NCBI GenBank assembly: GCA_039111635.1
Contig: JBCAQO010000004.1
Coordinates: 1,736,001 to 1,800,000, forward strand
Reading direction: 5' to 3'
DNA: 64,000 bases
Origin: Heterobasidion occidentale
Lineage: Eukaryota > Basidiomycota > Agaricomycetes > Russulales > Bondarzewiaceae
The position numbers and the translations under genes are program-made. Every line of letters starts with the position of its first letter. Position 1 is the first letter of the stretch. Below are positions 47,070 through 57,990 of the stretch, piece by piece. A model generated the notes under the pieces. That model was not told the DNA's origin and made no database searches. It saw only the letters and a list, made by a program, of their open reading frames with translations.

Positions 47070-48375
47070 ATGTTTTGGGGATCTGGCGGGTGGGATGCTC
47101 ATGGCAAGGTACTGTATGCTGAATTGTCTAACGCTCTTCTTCTGAACCCACGATATTCTCTGCAGCACGTGTATATCACAGGTGGTAGTTCTGGCCTCGG
47201 ACTGGCTTTAGCAAAAGCCCTAGCAGCCCAAGGTGCCCACGTCTCCATCATTGCCCGCAACAAGACCAAGCTGGCCGATGCGTTGGCCGACATCGAGGTA
47301 CATTCGCGTGGTCGACTCGGACGGCAAGTACCATAACTCACGCCGCCTCAGAAACTTCGCAAATACCCCTCTCAGATCCTTCAGTCCTTTTCGCACTCGC
47401 TCTCGACCCCAGACGGATCCCGCGCTGCACTCCATGACGCCGTCTCGACGCATGGCGGGCTCGCACCAGATACGGTATTCCTCTGTGCCGGACAGTCGAC
47501 GCCGAAGTTCTTTCTGGAGTATACTGATGCGGAGCTGAAGGAGGGGATGGAAACCTCTTACTGGGCTCAAGTATGGACAGCACGCGTGAGTCCTTCGGAC
47601 TGTCATCTTCAATCCTTACGGAACTCGCATGATCATCACCCTCCATTCGTCGACCCACCTATTTAAAACACGACCCCTCCATAGGCCGTCGCAAAACTTA
47701 TGGTGCAGCAATCTCGCACAGGCAAACTCATCTTCATCTCCTCAACATTGGGCTTGATGACGCTCCCCGGCTACGGCTCCTACGTCCCCGCGAAGCACGC
47801 TCTGCGCGGCCTCGCCGACATGCTATCCGTCGAGCTCATGCTCTATGACATTGACGTCCACATCTACTTCCCGCCCACCATGTACACGCCCGGCTATGAG
47901 GTCGAAAACACGACCAAGCCACGGCTGACTCTCGAGTTCGAAGCCGACGATACGCCGCTCACGCCAGAGGAGGCCGCGGACATTCTGATAAAAGGTATAT
48001 AGAGCCGGAAACATGCATCGTCAGGACCTGTGGTTGATCCAGGTCGTGCTGTTACAAGGTGTCAAGAAGGGGCAGTTCCAGATCACGGGTAACTTCATCA
48101 CGGAGTTGTTTCGCGCATCGAGCCGCGGAGCAGCCCCCCGACGGAACTGGCTCCTCGACGCCCTGTTCGACTTTATCGCCTACGTGCGTGCGCTCCCCGT
48201 TCTTCTGGCTTTCGTTTCTGATGTAGTGCGTACGTAGATCGCGGTGCCTTTCTGGATAATGTTCGTGGGCAGAAAAGTCCGCGCGCACCGCGCGGAACAT
48301 CTACGGTGGCTTCGAGAGAGATCAATCCTCGAGTCGTCCAACACTCTCCAAGAAATTTCATCTTCGACGTCATGA
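47070..48375 (+). CDS. TSC10: 3-ketodihydrosphingosine reductase
   Basis: Short-chain dehydrogenase that reduces 3-ketosphinganine to sphinganine in ER sphingolipid synthesis. Exons 47070-47108, 47166-47297, 47352-47585, 47685-47994, 48059-48183 and 48238-48375 give 325 residues with all phases agreeing. The NADPH loop reads [31 protein letters not shown] and [20 protein letters not shown] follow, with the catalytic YxxxK as YVPAK, then [20 protein letters not shown] and [17 protein letters not shown], which distinguishes this group from other SDRs. A C-terminal hydrophobic stretch [11 protein letters not shown] would anchor it in the ER. The short first exon encodes [13 protein letters not shown]. 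This is one of the clean genes of the window. Identification is firm. Confidence 0.92.
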
Positions 48376-49290
48376 TGTGGTCCTTGGGGCATTGCGGTGC
48401 TGGTGCCATATTCTCTATGTTCGACGTGCCCGCAGTTTCACGCCTCTCTGTGTTCATGATGCAATGTCGATTAATGCTGCGCCTAAGAGTCAGTTCGGTG
48501 TCTTACTTCACAGCAGCATTCACCTTGAATCCACTTCCGCAAAGTGTTCCCGTCGTCGTGCCTAACATCTCCTCCTTGTCTCAATTGCATACCTGGTTGA
48601 TGGATCTCGGGTTGTGCCAGGCCGTGCCCGCAGATTGGTGTTCAATTTCAAAGTGGCCTACTTTGAGCCGGACCATGACCGGCACTTTCTCTTTGCCGGC
48701 AGGATGAGTTCTCCAATTTTTTTTTTGACAAGCGCCTCGTTTCTCAGGCTAGCCTTGCCACAAGCAAGGCATACCTGAAACATGAGGAGTATTGAATGGG
48801 TGTGAGCAGAGCAACGATGCCCACGCTTTTCTCCGATGAACGATCGCGGGTCAAGTTCAAGATTAAGAAAACCGACACAATTTATCTACTCATCAGTGGG
48901 GCCAATGGATATCTAAATGTCGTAGAAGCCGATTCTAGCAAGTATGATGCGTTTGTGATCGGAGTATCAGAAAGGATTCGTAACGGGCGGCATCCTGGAC
49001 AGGATGACTCACATCTGGTAGGAAATCGTTGTACACTAGTCTGCCTGGGCAGTGTGTTCAAAAAGAAAAACATAAATACAAGCATCGGGGTTGTCGCTAA
49101 CAAGAACATAGATACTGATGCAGGCAGGAAGGCTGGCCCAGCCTGTGACCCTGAGAGGTGCCTATCAGAACGTTCGTGCACTCCTGTTCTCCCACATTAT
49201 CCAGGAGAGTCTGACAGAAAAGAAACAAGTACATACCCCATCACGATGTCAAGTGACAGAATATCAATCAACCATCACAGTCGTCGCGCT
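48376..49290. other. Gap between convergent genes, 0.9 kb
   Basis: Contains a run of T at about 48717-48726 and no recognisable coding motif. The long plus-strand frame that starts at 48796 is discussed under rejected items. Confidence 0.45.
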
Positions 49291-51245
49291 TCAGCCCTCA
49301 TACTGCCACTGCACAAAATCAGAGTCAGAACCCTCTCTTCCCATGCCGACCTGCACGGACACATCTCGCTTCCGCCAGGATCTTGCGCCTCCTCGAGACT
49401 CTATATCAAGCGAGTCTCTATGCGTCAACAGGGACGCATACAGATGGTGGGAATCAACAAATGGGGCGTCAAGCGGTCTGTCCGATTTATGTTTCTCGCG
49501 CACAGAGGTCGCTTCGGGAGGATGAGCGCTGTTGACGGTCGCTGCCATGGGTTGGAAATTGATGGTAGTCACGGTCGTGCTGGGTGGGAATGTTATGAAG
49601 TCAAAGGTGGTGTTGAAAGGACGACACACAAGTTTGGCTCCGGCGCGCAGTACTCGTTGAGCTTGCGATGTATGCGTGCAGTGCTAATCACCCTGGGAGG
49701 AAGCGAATATTTAGCATAAGGAAGAACTACGGTGGGAGTACTTACATGATCAGGACTGGACGCGAGTCAGTCAGTAACATATGTGAATCTCCAATCTCAA
49801 AATCTCTGCGACGTACGATGTGGGGTTTGTGCAATCTGTGCCGATATCCTGAAATTTGAGAGTACGCGAAATTTCGAACTAAGCGAGACTCACTAGATTC
49901 ATGACATCTGTGTGGTGAGAGGCATACAGATCGATCAGAGAGCTCTCAATCGGCGCAAGAATCGTCCAAACCGTTCAGATTCAGGATTAACAAAGTCTAG
50001 ATTTGAAAAGCCTGTAAACACTGTCGAGATCCTGACTCTAAACTAGATGGCCACGCACATTGGATGGTACCACTGCGAGCACAGAGAGCAGAAGCCAGAG
50101 AATACCCTGTCAGGAAAGAGACTCGTTCAATGAATGACCTCACGCATATATATGAGCATCAAATAATGCAACGCACTTGATGGTACAGCACACGCCACAG
50201 TCCGTTCTCCGAGCGCATCCGAAGGACGCCGACGAACATGATCACGAGCAGCGAGAGCTGGCATGCAAGGTCGACGATCATCGTGTCTCGCTGAAGCACC
50301 GTGTCCGTGATGACACAGATTTGCAGGATGGGATTCCATTCTGCGTGTGCCTTTCCAGAAGAGGGGAGGAGTCAGCAGACTTCGTGCCGCCCTCGATCGA
50401 CGGTCTTGTACTTACTCTTGTCACGCCTAGATTTGGAACACCTTGAGCAGGCATGAATAGTAGATGAAAGAGCATACGTACCGAGAATAGCCCAAGATAT
50501 ATTGAAGAGTTGGATGCAGATGACTGTGATGATGACGAGCTTGGTAAAGCGCCAGATGGCAACGCTACACAACAAAGCCAATCGAGATTAGACCGTACAT
50601 ACGACTAGGTGAACGACTCACGCGCGAAGGGCGGACAACACAGAGGTACAGATGAGGGCAGAATACGAGGTGGCCTGTCGTCGATGTTTAGCGTTGTATG
50701 TCCCCATACAACCTCTTCGTCGGATCAACGTACGATCATTGACTTGAACACCGCCTTCAAACAAATTATCAACACTTAGTTCCAGAGATGTGAAATCGGC
50801 ATACATTGCAATTGATCCCGGTGAGTGAATCCAATAGGATGTAGACACAGACGATAAAGGCGAGCGTGAGCCATCTTGCACCGATGTACAACTGTGTGCA
50901 TGAGGCAATTCACCAAGAGTGCTCTCAATGGTGCGGGTGGGGGCTTGTGCGATTCGCGGACGCACCAACATGGTCCATTTGAAAGGCATCCTTCGTCGGT
51001 AGAACTGCCATTCGTAGTCAAAGGTCGTGACAAACTCCCAACTTGTTGTGCGTAAGCGCTCATCTCATGAGAGCCTAAGAATATGCACGTACATATACAA
51101 GCCGCTGAATGCGTGCAGGGATCGGTCAAATGCTTCTGTAGGCACAAATTCGAATACCGAGACCCTGTCAACAAAGAGACCAAAAGGGAAAGGAACACTC
51201 ACGGAGTTCAGTAGCGATTGTCGCAAGCTCTTTGAAGTTGACCAT
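49291..51245 (-). CDS. Multi-pass membrane protein A (Agaricomycete-type, unnamed family)
   Basis: Function unknown. I compare it with membrane proteins common in mushrooms that carry a (D/E)xEW motif followed by basic residues near the first loop; a DUF6533-type label is possible but not verified. Many small exons are predicted from 51245. The chain reads MVNFKELATIATEL, FDRSLHAFSGLYI, TTFDYEWQFYRRRMPFKWTM, YIGARWLTLAFIVCVYILLD, AVFKSMIATSYSALICTSVL, then AVAIWRFTKLVIITVICIQL, ALSWAIL-type helix, TVLQRDTMIVDLACQLSLLV, FVGVLRMRSENGLWRVLYHQ, GILWLLLSVLAVVPSN and a cytosolic C-terminus ending VQWQYEG at 49291. Roughly seven hydrophobic segments are seen. It is a close paralog of gene B at 57991-60129, with matching intron positions at many junctions. 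No enzyme motif is visible. Confidence 0.7.
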
Positions 51246-52314
51246 GATGTCTTGCTTCAGGGTTAGAGCGAGAGGCGCAGCATTTAAAGCGGGATGCTAC
51301 CTATAAGCAAAGTAGAGCTAAAGCCTTCCCTGATGAACAGATTATTTGGGCGTCGCTGTTCATCGTCTGATGTGGTCCATACTCATTCACTTCGCCCTGA
51401 CACACGATCGTTGATCATTAAGCGTGGGGACCATCTCTCTCCCAACACATACCCAATGTTCGTCATTTTCGGCGGAAGTCATAGATGCCGTGTCTGAATC
51501 CAGATATATGCACCGAAATCTCGGGGAGGGAGGGGGTGGGGGTATTCTGACTAAGTTTAGCCCGTCGTATCGAGGTCGCTCGTAAAACGTTGTTGCACAT
51601 ACGCTGTACTATGATGTGACGCGAGAATCAGAAAGGAGCTCACGACGTGAGACTCACAGCATCACTTGTTCGCCGTGTAGCACGTACCTGATGTATTTAG
51701 TTCAGCTATTCTCGTCGTTTCAGCTACCGGGGCAAAGATTCGAACGACACATACTGATGATTACATTTTTGCAGTAGAATTCAATTACAGGCTGCAGCTG
51801 AAAGGCCTGTAGAATATGCCCCCAAAATAGTATACTATGATTGCCACACCATTCACGCAACATCAAGCAGAATCTCATATAGTCAAGGGACGACGCATAG
51901 AGAGAGATGCACATTGCACAAAGCGGGCAAAAGCAGGAAAGATGTTGACAAAGGGAGGGTGTACTCCCAAATAATCGCATTGGCGATGCTGGCACTCTGG
52001 ACAGCTGACCCTCAAAGAGCCTACCTACAAAGATATCTGTCAGATATCGCACAACTCATGATCTGAATAAAACACGCACCTGAAGACTTTCTCCGGCGAT
52101 CGACTTCTCGACCTCAAAGATGTCCTACCTCTCCCTACAGCACTGCCATATCAATATACAGGTTCAACCTGAGCTTAGGCTGGCAATAAATGCCAGGCGT
52201 TAGTGTGGATGCGCGGTGCTCTTCAATGCATGACAGTATCAATCAAGGGAGTCTCGGCTTTAGCCGCCACGCTTGACAGGAGTCGCTTGACCTTACCAGC
52301 CTCAACCTGAACTC
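51246..52314. other. Gap of about 1.1 kb without assigned gene
   Basis: Between membrane protein gene A (-) and kinase-like gene 1 (+), so both promoters lie here. A 110-codon minus-strand frame at 51720-52052 is hydrophobic in part but gives no recognisable family. A purine run 'gggagggagggggtggggg' lies at about 51524-51542. Confidence 0.45.
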
Positions 52315-53495
52315 ATGGACCCAGACACAATCTATGTTGAGATGCATGCAACGCACGACTGCATCCTGCAGGACCCCCTCGGCGACCTTTCATATAGTCT
52401 AGCTGCATTGTAGGACGACGGCATACCAATTTCTTATATCAAACTTCCAGAGCATGGCTTGCATGGACCTCCTGGTGATCAGCTGATCCGGCAAGTTTCT
52501 AAGTACATTGTCATCATGTTTCCTCTAGCCAGCTAATGCCATCGACACCCTCATCATCAAGAACGCCGTCGTCGGCTACGATGAGCACGTCCTTGAGCTC
52601 AAGCGCTTTGATATTCCACACAACTTCGTGAAGATAGACAGGTATCAACCATTTCCTGATCCACCGGCGCGCCCGCCTTCCAAGCTCCCACCAAAGGGGA
52701 GCCTCACACTGTCATGTGCGCTTGACGATCACATCGGTACGGGAGCAGCGGTATCGTCTTTGGTACGGAAGCGCTAGATCTACAAGCCCCTGCAGTCGGC
52801 GCCGGTCATGGTCATGCACTTCCACCGTTGGTCTTGAAGATGGGCAGAAAAGAGCGGTGTGCAAATCTCGTCCGCGAGGCCTGGTTCTACTAGGAGATGG
52901 AATGCCTGCAGGGCGTTGTTGTCCCGCGGTGCTACGGCCTTTTCTTCGTCAGGATCCCTGACCGCGAGATTCGGTCGGGCCTTCACCCGTGGCAGGGGGA
53001 GTACACCGGCGACTACGACCCAAAACCAAATATAACGCCCGACGATGACGACGAGGCAATGGCAGAGCTTGTCTGGAGGCGGAATATGCACTTCGTGCTC
53101 GTCCTGGAATGACTGGAGGGGCGGTTGCCTTTATCAGCAGAGCCAGTCAGCCATGAACTCTCGTGAGTGTTCAGAATTGTCTACAGTCAACTATCACTTA
53201 CGCTTGGTACAGAGAAGAGCTGAAGAGCCTCTATCACGAGCTCTCGTACATGAGAATCGAGAACTATGAACAAATTCGCTGGCAAAACATCCTCCGTGCG
53301 CTGGATCCACAGCTCGGTAGTGCCCCCAGGCTTCCTTCGCCCTACACGTCCAAAGTCTATGGGTGGTGCATGGTCGACTTTGAATTGGCAACTAAAACGA
53401 ACGCAACGCCAAATCAGATTGACCAACTACATCATCCCATTCTTGAGGACGTGTTGAGTAGCCTGCCCAGTGGAATGCCATACGAGTTGCTTTGA
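52315..53495 (+). pseudogene. Kinase-like gene 1, interrupted copy
   Basis: Related to a fungal kinase-like family and a tandem copy of gene 2 next door. Recognisable: NAIDTLIIKNAVVGYDEHV, PPKGSLTLSCALDDHIG, a glycine-loop relic SSGIVFGTE, LPPLVLKMGRKERCANLVRE, GVVVPRCYGLFFVRIP, then SLYHELSYMRIENYEQIRWQ and NILRALDP, SPYTSKVYGWCMVDFELA. The catalytic loop reads NYEQIRWQNIL, with no Asp at the usual HxD position; DFE stands where kinases have DFG. Two breaks are visible: a frame change near 52745 and an in-frame TAG at 52890-52892 where gene 2 has GAG (AWFY-stop-EMECLQG). The stop is a substitution, so unlike the other breaks it is not explained by an indel error. Start and first exon are uncertain. 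Confidence 0.62.
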
Positions 53496-53822
53496 GACAA
53501 TGCTTCTTTTTTGACGCTAGATTCCAGAGATAAAGGTGTCGATCTAGTTAATACGTTAATACAGGTTGATAGATGTCGCAGGGAAATACCATAGGTGTGT
53601 ATGTGACTTCATACAAGGCCCTTCTGCACAACACATCGTGTGACGATTTGAGCACTCGCTTTAGACACGCACACATGTCTGCTTGCCGTCAGCGTGTTGT
53701 CGCTCTTCGTACGTACCGAACGTCGGCACGAAACCCACTCTATCTGATGCAGCGTGTCCAACACGATACATATTACCCCATGTTGCCTCTGCTGCCCTCA
53801 TCGCACCTTTAGTCTCCCCACC
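53496..53822. other. Spacer between tandem kinase-like genes
   Basis: 327 bp. No gene recognised; it carries the promoter of kinase-like gene 2. Confidence 0.5.
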
Positions 53823-54984
53823 ATGGCTCCCATCTCCCAGGCGTATGACCTTATGGTAACTGAACCATCTACTCTCATTACGAATGCTGCTCACCATCTG
53901 GTGTTCAGCCCACAAATGCTATTGATATCCTCGTCATCACCGGCGCCTTCAAAGGCGAAGACGAAACCCCTCTAACCCTTCATCGTATCAAGAAGGAAGA
54001 GCGCTCCAATCTTGTTCACCCATATCCAATACTCCGACCGGGGGAAGTCCTTTTACCGTCGCAGTATCTGCCTGAACGGAAACCGCCACAGTGCCCACCG
54101 TCAGCACTACCTCCTGACGGCAACCTCACACTGTCTTGTCCTCGATGAGAGTGTTGGTAACGGAAGTAGTGGCGTGGTATATGGGACTAAATCTCAAGAA
54201 GTGCGAGGTCCTGATGGGGCAGAGGTCCCAATTCAAGCTCTGCCGAGTGAAGACGGTTACAGGCTTCCACGGTTGGTGCTGAAGATGGGTAGACAACAGC
54301 GTTGTGCCAACCTCGCTCGCTCGGCCTGGTTCTACGAGGATATGGAGTGCCTTCAAGGCGTTGCCGTCCCACGGTGCTACGGTCTCTTCTCCGCAAAGAT
54401 TCCCGCCGCGCAGCAGTCCCTCCTTCACCCATGGAATCATGAGTCAGCCCGCGCTGCTGACTTTAAGCCATCCCTGAATTGGCGGGACCCCCTATTGGAT
54501 TCCCGGCTCCGAGCCCTTCTCAGCGAGCATGAAACACTCTACGTCCTTGTTTGGAAAAGCTGGGTGGGAAGCTGCCGATCAATGAGCCCATGAGCGATGA
54601 TCTTACGTGAGTTCACAGTCTCATAATATTACAACTTGACCGCGCATATTGACACTCTCATCTGATCCTGCCCACAGAAATGAGGTGAAAAGCCTCTACC
54701 ACGAGCTCACGTATCTCGGAATCTTGAATTATGAGCAAATTCGCTGGTACAACATCCTTCGAGCGCCGGATTCGGGTCCGCAGATGGGCGGCATAGCGAG
54801 TTTGCCTTCACCATATACGTCCAAGGTTTACGGATGGCGCCTGATCGACTTCGAGGTGGCGGACAAAACGATTTTTAAACAACATAAGATCGACGAGCAA
54901 CATCTTAACACTTTAGAAGAGTTGTTAGAGGGACTACCCAATGGAGCGATAGTCGAAATACCTGATATCGCGCGATGGGGGTAA
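53823..54984 (+). CDS. Kinase-like gene 2 without catalytic Asp
   Basis: Tandem paralog of gene 1. It begins MAPISQAYDLMVTEPSTLI; the region NAIDILVITGAFKGEDETP aligns with gene 1. The glycine loop is ESVGNGSSGVVYGT, the VAIK-like lysine sits in RLPRLVLKMGRQQRCANLAR, and SAWFYEDMECLQGVAVPRCY follows. After an intron (54612-about 54677) the catalytic region reads LTYLGILNYEQIRWYNILRA, with Gln/Glu in place of the catalytic Asp, and then YGWRLIDFEVADKT. It ends IPDIARWG. Retention of the ATP-site lysine and Gly loop with loss of the catalytic Asp suggests a pseudokinase or an atypical enzyme. One-base breaks near 54142 and 54560 (A run). Assigned to a fungal kinase-like group (FunK1-like) by overall pattern only. 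Cellular role unknown. Confidence 0.65.
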
Positions 54985-55205
54985 CCATGTACATGTAGCA
55001 CCGCTCAGGAAGCACACAGAGAATATGTACTCTTTGCTCGGACATCGAGCGTCGGTGGGGAAAAACACCGGCGGCTGAGGATTCTCGTTTCAAGAAGAGG
55101 CTACAGCAGCTAACAGTTGAACGATCATCCACAAGGAATACATATAGAGTACAGTGACGAGAGGGGTCAGAGCGAAATGGTGCAAGTCAACGGAGAACAT
55201 TAGAG

Positions 55206-56593
55206 TCAGTTGCTGATATCCCATCCACTGTAGGGCTGGAATTGCCCAAGATATCTCGAAGCCGAAGACTCTACTGTGTTCACCGTCGTCATGTCGTATT
55301 GAGACAGGTCGTTCAAACAGTCCTCGAGAACCAGACCCTCAAGCTCAAGTTCGAGCTTAGGGCAATTTGAGACCGAGGTCGATAGATCATGGCTCTGCTG
55401 TTCGTTCCCATACGAAGGGGTGAAGGTGTAGAATGATGTCTCGGGCAGTGGCTGCGTGGTCGTCATAGACAAAGGATAGGCCGGCGCAGGCGCAATATCG
55501 AAGACCCCAGACGAGAGGTCGGCGCATTCAGGGTAAGCAGCGTCTATAGTGGGCTAGCGGGCTATGAGAAAATCGACCAATGAGATGTCAAGGCAAAAAC
55601 GACGCACCAAGTACATATCATGGGTCCAGGAGGTACATTCAATTGATGCAGCTGTAAAGTCCGAAAGAACCATCGACTCGGTGAAGGCTGCAGTCTCGAC
55701 GTCGACAGTGACGCCCACAGAGCTCGGTCCAGAGTTCTCGGGCTCACATCCAAAGACGTTCGCAGTCGACAGATCGATCTGTTGCTCGGCCACCTCAACG
55801 GCCCTCGTCTCGCACTCGTCTCCACTCTCCAAGCTCGCGATGTAATAGTCGTGCAGCATTGCCGTCGCAATGATCTCCTCCTCCGGCCTCTCCTCCCGAA
55901 TCATTCGCGCCAGCACCTGTACCTTCTCAGCCTCTGCCTTCCCGTTCCGCTTCGTCCTGCGCTTCTTCCGCTCCCGAGACACAGGCGTGAACTTGTAGTC
56001 CGGGTACTTCTCGGCGTGCGCCACCTTCTCCGCCTCCGACGCCGCGAACCATGGCCGCCTCTCCTCCATCGTCATGTCGCGCCACATCTCACCAGCCATC
56101 TCGCTGAGCTTCCGGTGGTCCTTCTCGATCATGTCCAGCATCTCTCTCCCCGCGCAACGAACTGGCGGCGGAACAGCATGAAGGCATTCAGCGGACGCTT
56201 GATTCGGTTCGGGTCATTCCGCGGCAACGCCTTGTGCCCGACCTTCTTCGGCGCTCGCTTTGCCTTCGTAGTCTTGCGTGCGGAGCGGGAGGGAGAGGGG
56301 GACGAGGCATCACAGACGGTCGACGACGGTGAGTAGACGAGGGTAGCAGCATCTGAAGTGGCGGGAGAGGGAACAGAGGAAGGTGGGTGGGTCAACTGGA
56401 GATCGTGGGAAAATGGCTCTGAGGGTGAGGAGACCTGGAGAGATGTGAAGGCAGACAAGGGGATGCCTGGCGAGGGAGTGAAGGTGAAAGGGTGATTGAC
56501 GTCATTCTCGAATCCCTCAATACCACTGTACTGAGTCTCGAAATCGACCTGGGAGGAGAAGGGAATCGCGTTTGCGGGGTAAGGAGAGTACAT
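55206..56593 (-). CDS. HMG-box transcription factor
   Basis: Sequence-specific HMG-box (MATA/SOX-like) regulator. Exons 56593-55637 and 55543-55206, about 431 residues if one missing base near 56148 is allowed. A Ser/Pro-rich N-terminus and a basic patch (RSARKTTKAKRAPKKVGHK) precede the box: RIKRPLNAFMLFRRQFVARG, then MIEKDHRKLSEMAGEMWRDM, EERRPWFAASEAEKVAHAEK and YPDYKFTPVSRERKKRRTK. Downstream sequence is acidic with low complexity, a possible activation domain, ending YSGWDISN. In mushrooms such factors act in development and mating (for example Pcc1 in Coprinopsis), but this one cannot be placed more precisely. The frame break falls inside the box, so it matters for function. A TATA-like box lies 38-47 bp upstream of the start. 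Confidence 0.85.
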
Positions 56594-57990
56594 AGCGCTC
56601 TTTGGTGACGATAATGCTTCATTTTGGCCTCCTTTTTATACCGCTGTCCCGTCGACGTCGCGCACAGCGAGCAGAGGCCTTCGACGAAAGTTACCCTTCG
56701 CTATAAGAACAGCGTGACTTTGAGAAGGATGGTTTGGACGGAATAGGCAATTGAATTTCACCTGCCTGTCCTCGCCTTCTGCCAGCTTCCCCCAGATATC
56801 ACTCGGGCAGTACATAGCAGCACGGCACGAGGCGCACAGAACCGCTTGGCACGGGTTATTAGGTGAGGACGATGGCTCGTGTATGTGAAAGATGCCTTTT
56901 GGCCGCGTGACCGCCGCTCGACCTAGAGACTGAGAGTGAAGCCCTTGCGACAAAAGATCCTGAACAGAGGTTGGGACTTACAAACGGGATCTACTGGCTG
57001 GTCGACCCCTCAGATGCCGTTCAATGACATGTCGCTCGGACAGAGTTACGCTGGCCCTGCGACATGATTGAAACACGCGTGTGCTCTGTTGAGAATAATA
57101 CGTGATAAGGCGATGGCGTGAGGCTCCATTATGGGAGAGATCAAGTCAGCGCTATGACATACAAAAGCGTGGGATGTGAACAGCAGAGAGATGTTATAGA
57201 AAAGGTAGTCAATGGTGTGGCGAACGCACCTATCGCTTTGAAGCCCTATGATTGTGAGTTAGTAGTCGAGAGGTTTTTCAGGCCGTAGGCACAAAGTTGC
57301 ATGCTCTATATTGACTGTAGGAGCACGTACGATTCATGATACACTTCTGGATTCCTATGGAGGCATCGATACTTAGCGACGTCATTGCTTTGTTGTATAC
57401 AAACCATGAATGGCTGGCCATTATCTGCCCCCCATGGCGAAAGTGTTCTTTGACATAGGTGTAGCTCACGTGGAAAGGAAGTCAAGTCTATTTACACGAG
57501 CAGCTAACGAGAAATGGACATTACTGTAGCTGCATCAAGGAGAGTCCTAGTGGTAACGCCGTCTGGATTGAGCTCACTATTTAAAGCGTATGGACGGGGG
57601 CCGGGGCGACTAGAAGAACCATCCACGTAGCAACTTGAAGTACTGGGAGACATTGAACGTGACGCTGTCTGTACCGACGTTCCCACGCTCTCCCCGCGTC
57701 GTACGGCCCGCCGCCCGCCGCTCACAGCAGCCTCGCACACTGACTCAAGCTAGCAGAGTGATTCTCCCTTTATTGTATTGAATGGAGACCAAGTTACACG
57801 ACCCCGGGGTGGAAGCTCAGGTCAGATACGGACGTAAAGAGTCACCGAAAGGATTGTGGCAAGCTAAAGCTCCAAGTGACGCAGCTCGTTGTAGTACCCC
57901 TGAACAAACGCGTTCTATCCGGAGACAGTCCCGCTCAACCGCGCGAGGACAGCATTCCAAAGCCGTCTGCTCCCAAGTGCAGACTGCAGC
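56594..57990. other. Upstream interval of the HMG-box gene, 1.4 kb
   Basis: No conserved protein on either strand. Minus-strand frames at 56636-56953 and 57278-57469 are short and without motif. It contains the TATA-like box noted separately. The long promoter-side gap is unusual here and could carry regulatory sites for the HMG-box gene. Confidence 0.45.
56631..56640 (-). promoter_or_regulatory. TATA-like box of the HMG-box gene
   Basis: TATAAAAAGG on the minus strand, 38-47 bp upstream of the ATG at 56593. Match and distance fit a TATA box with a short 5'UTR, but nothing else confirms it. Confidence 0.4.

Noticed and set aside
48796..49719. 307-codon plus-strand frame
   Set aside because: Its second half is antisense to the last exons of membrane protein A, and the first half shows no motif; no splice or homology support.
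52315..54984. Calling the two kinase-like genes one fused gene
   Set aside because: Each has its own N-terminal NAID... and C-terminal ...DFE region in the same order, so they are tandem copies, not one gene.
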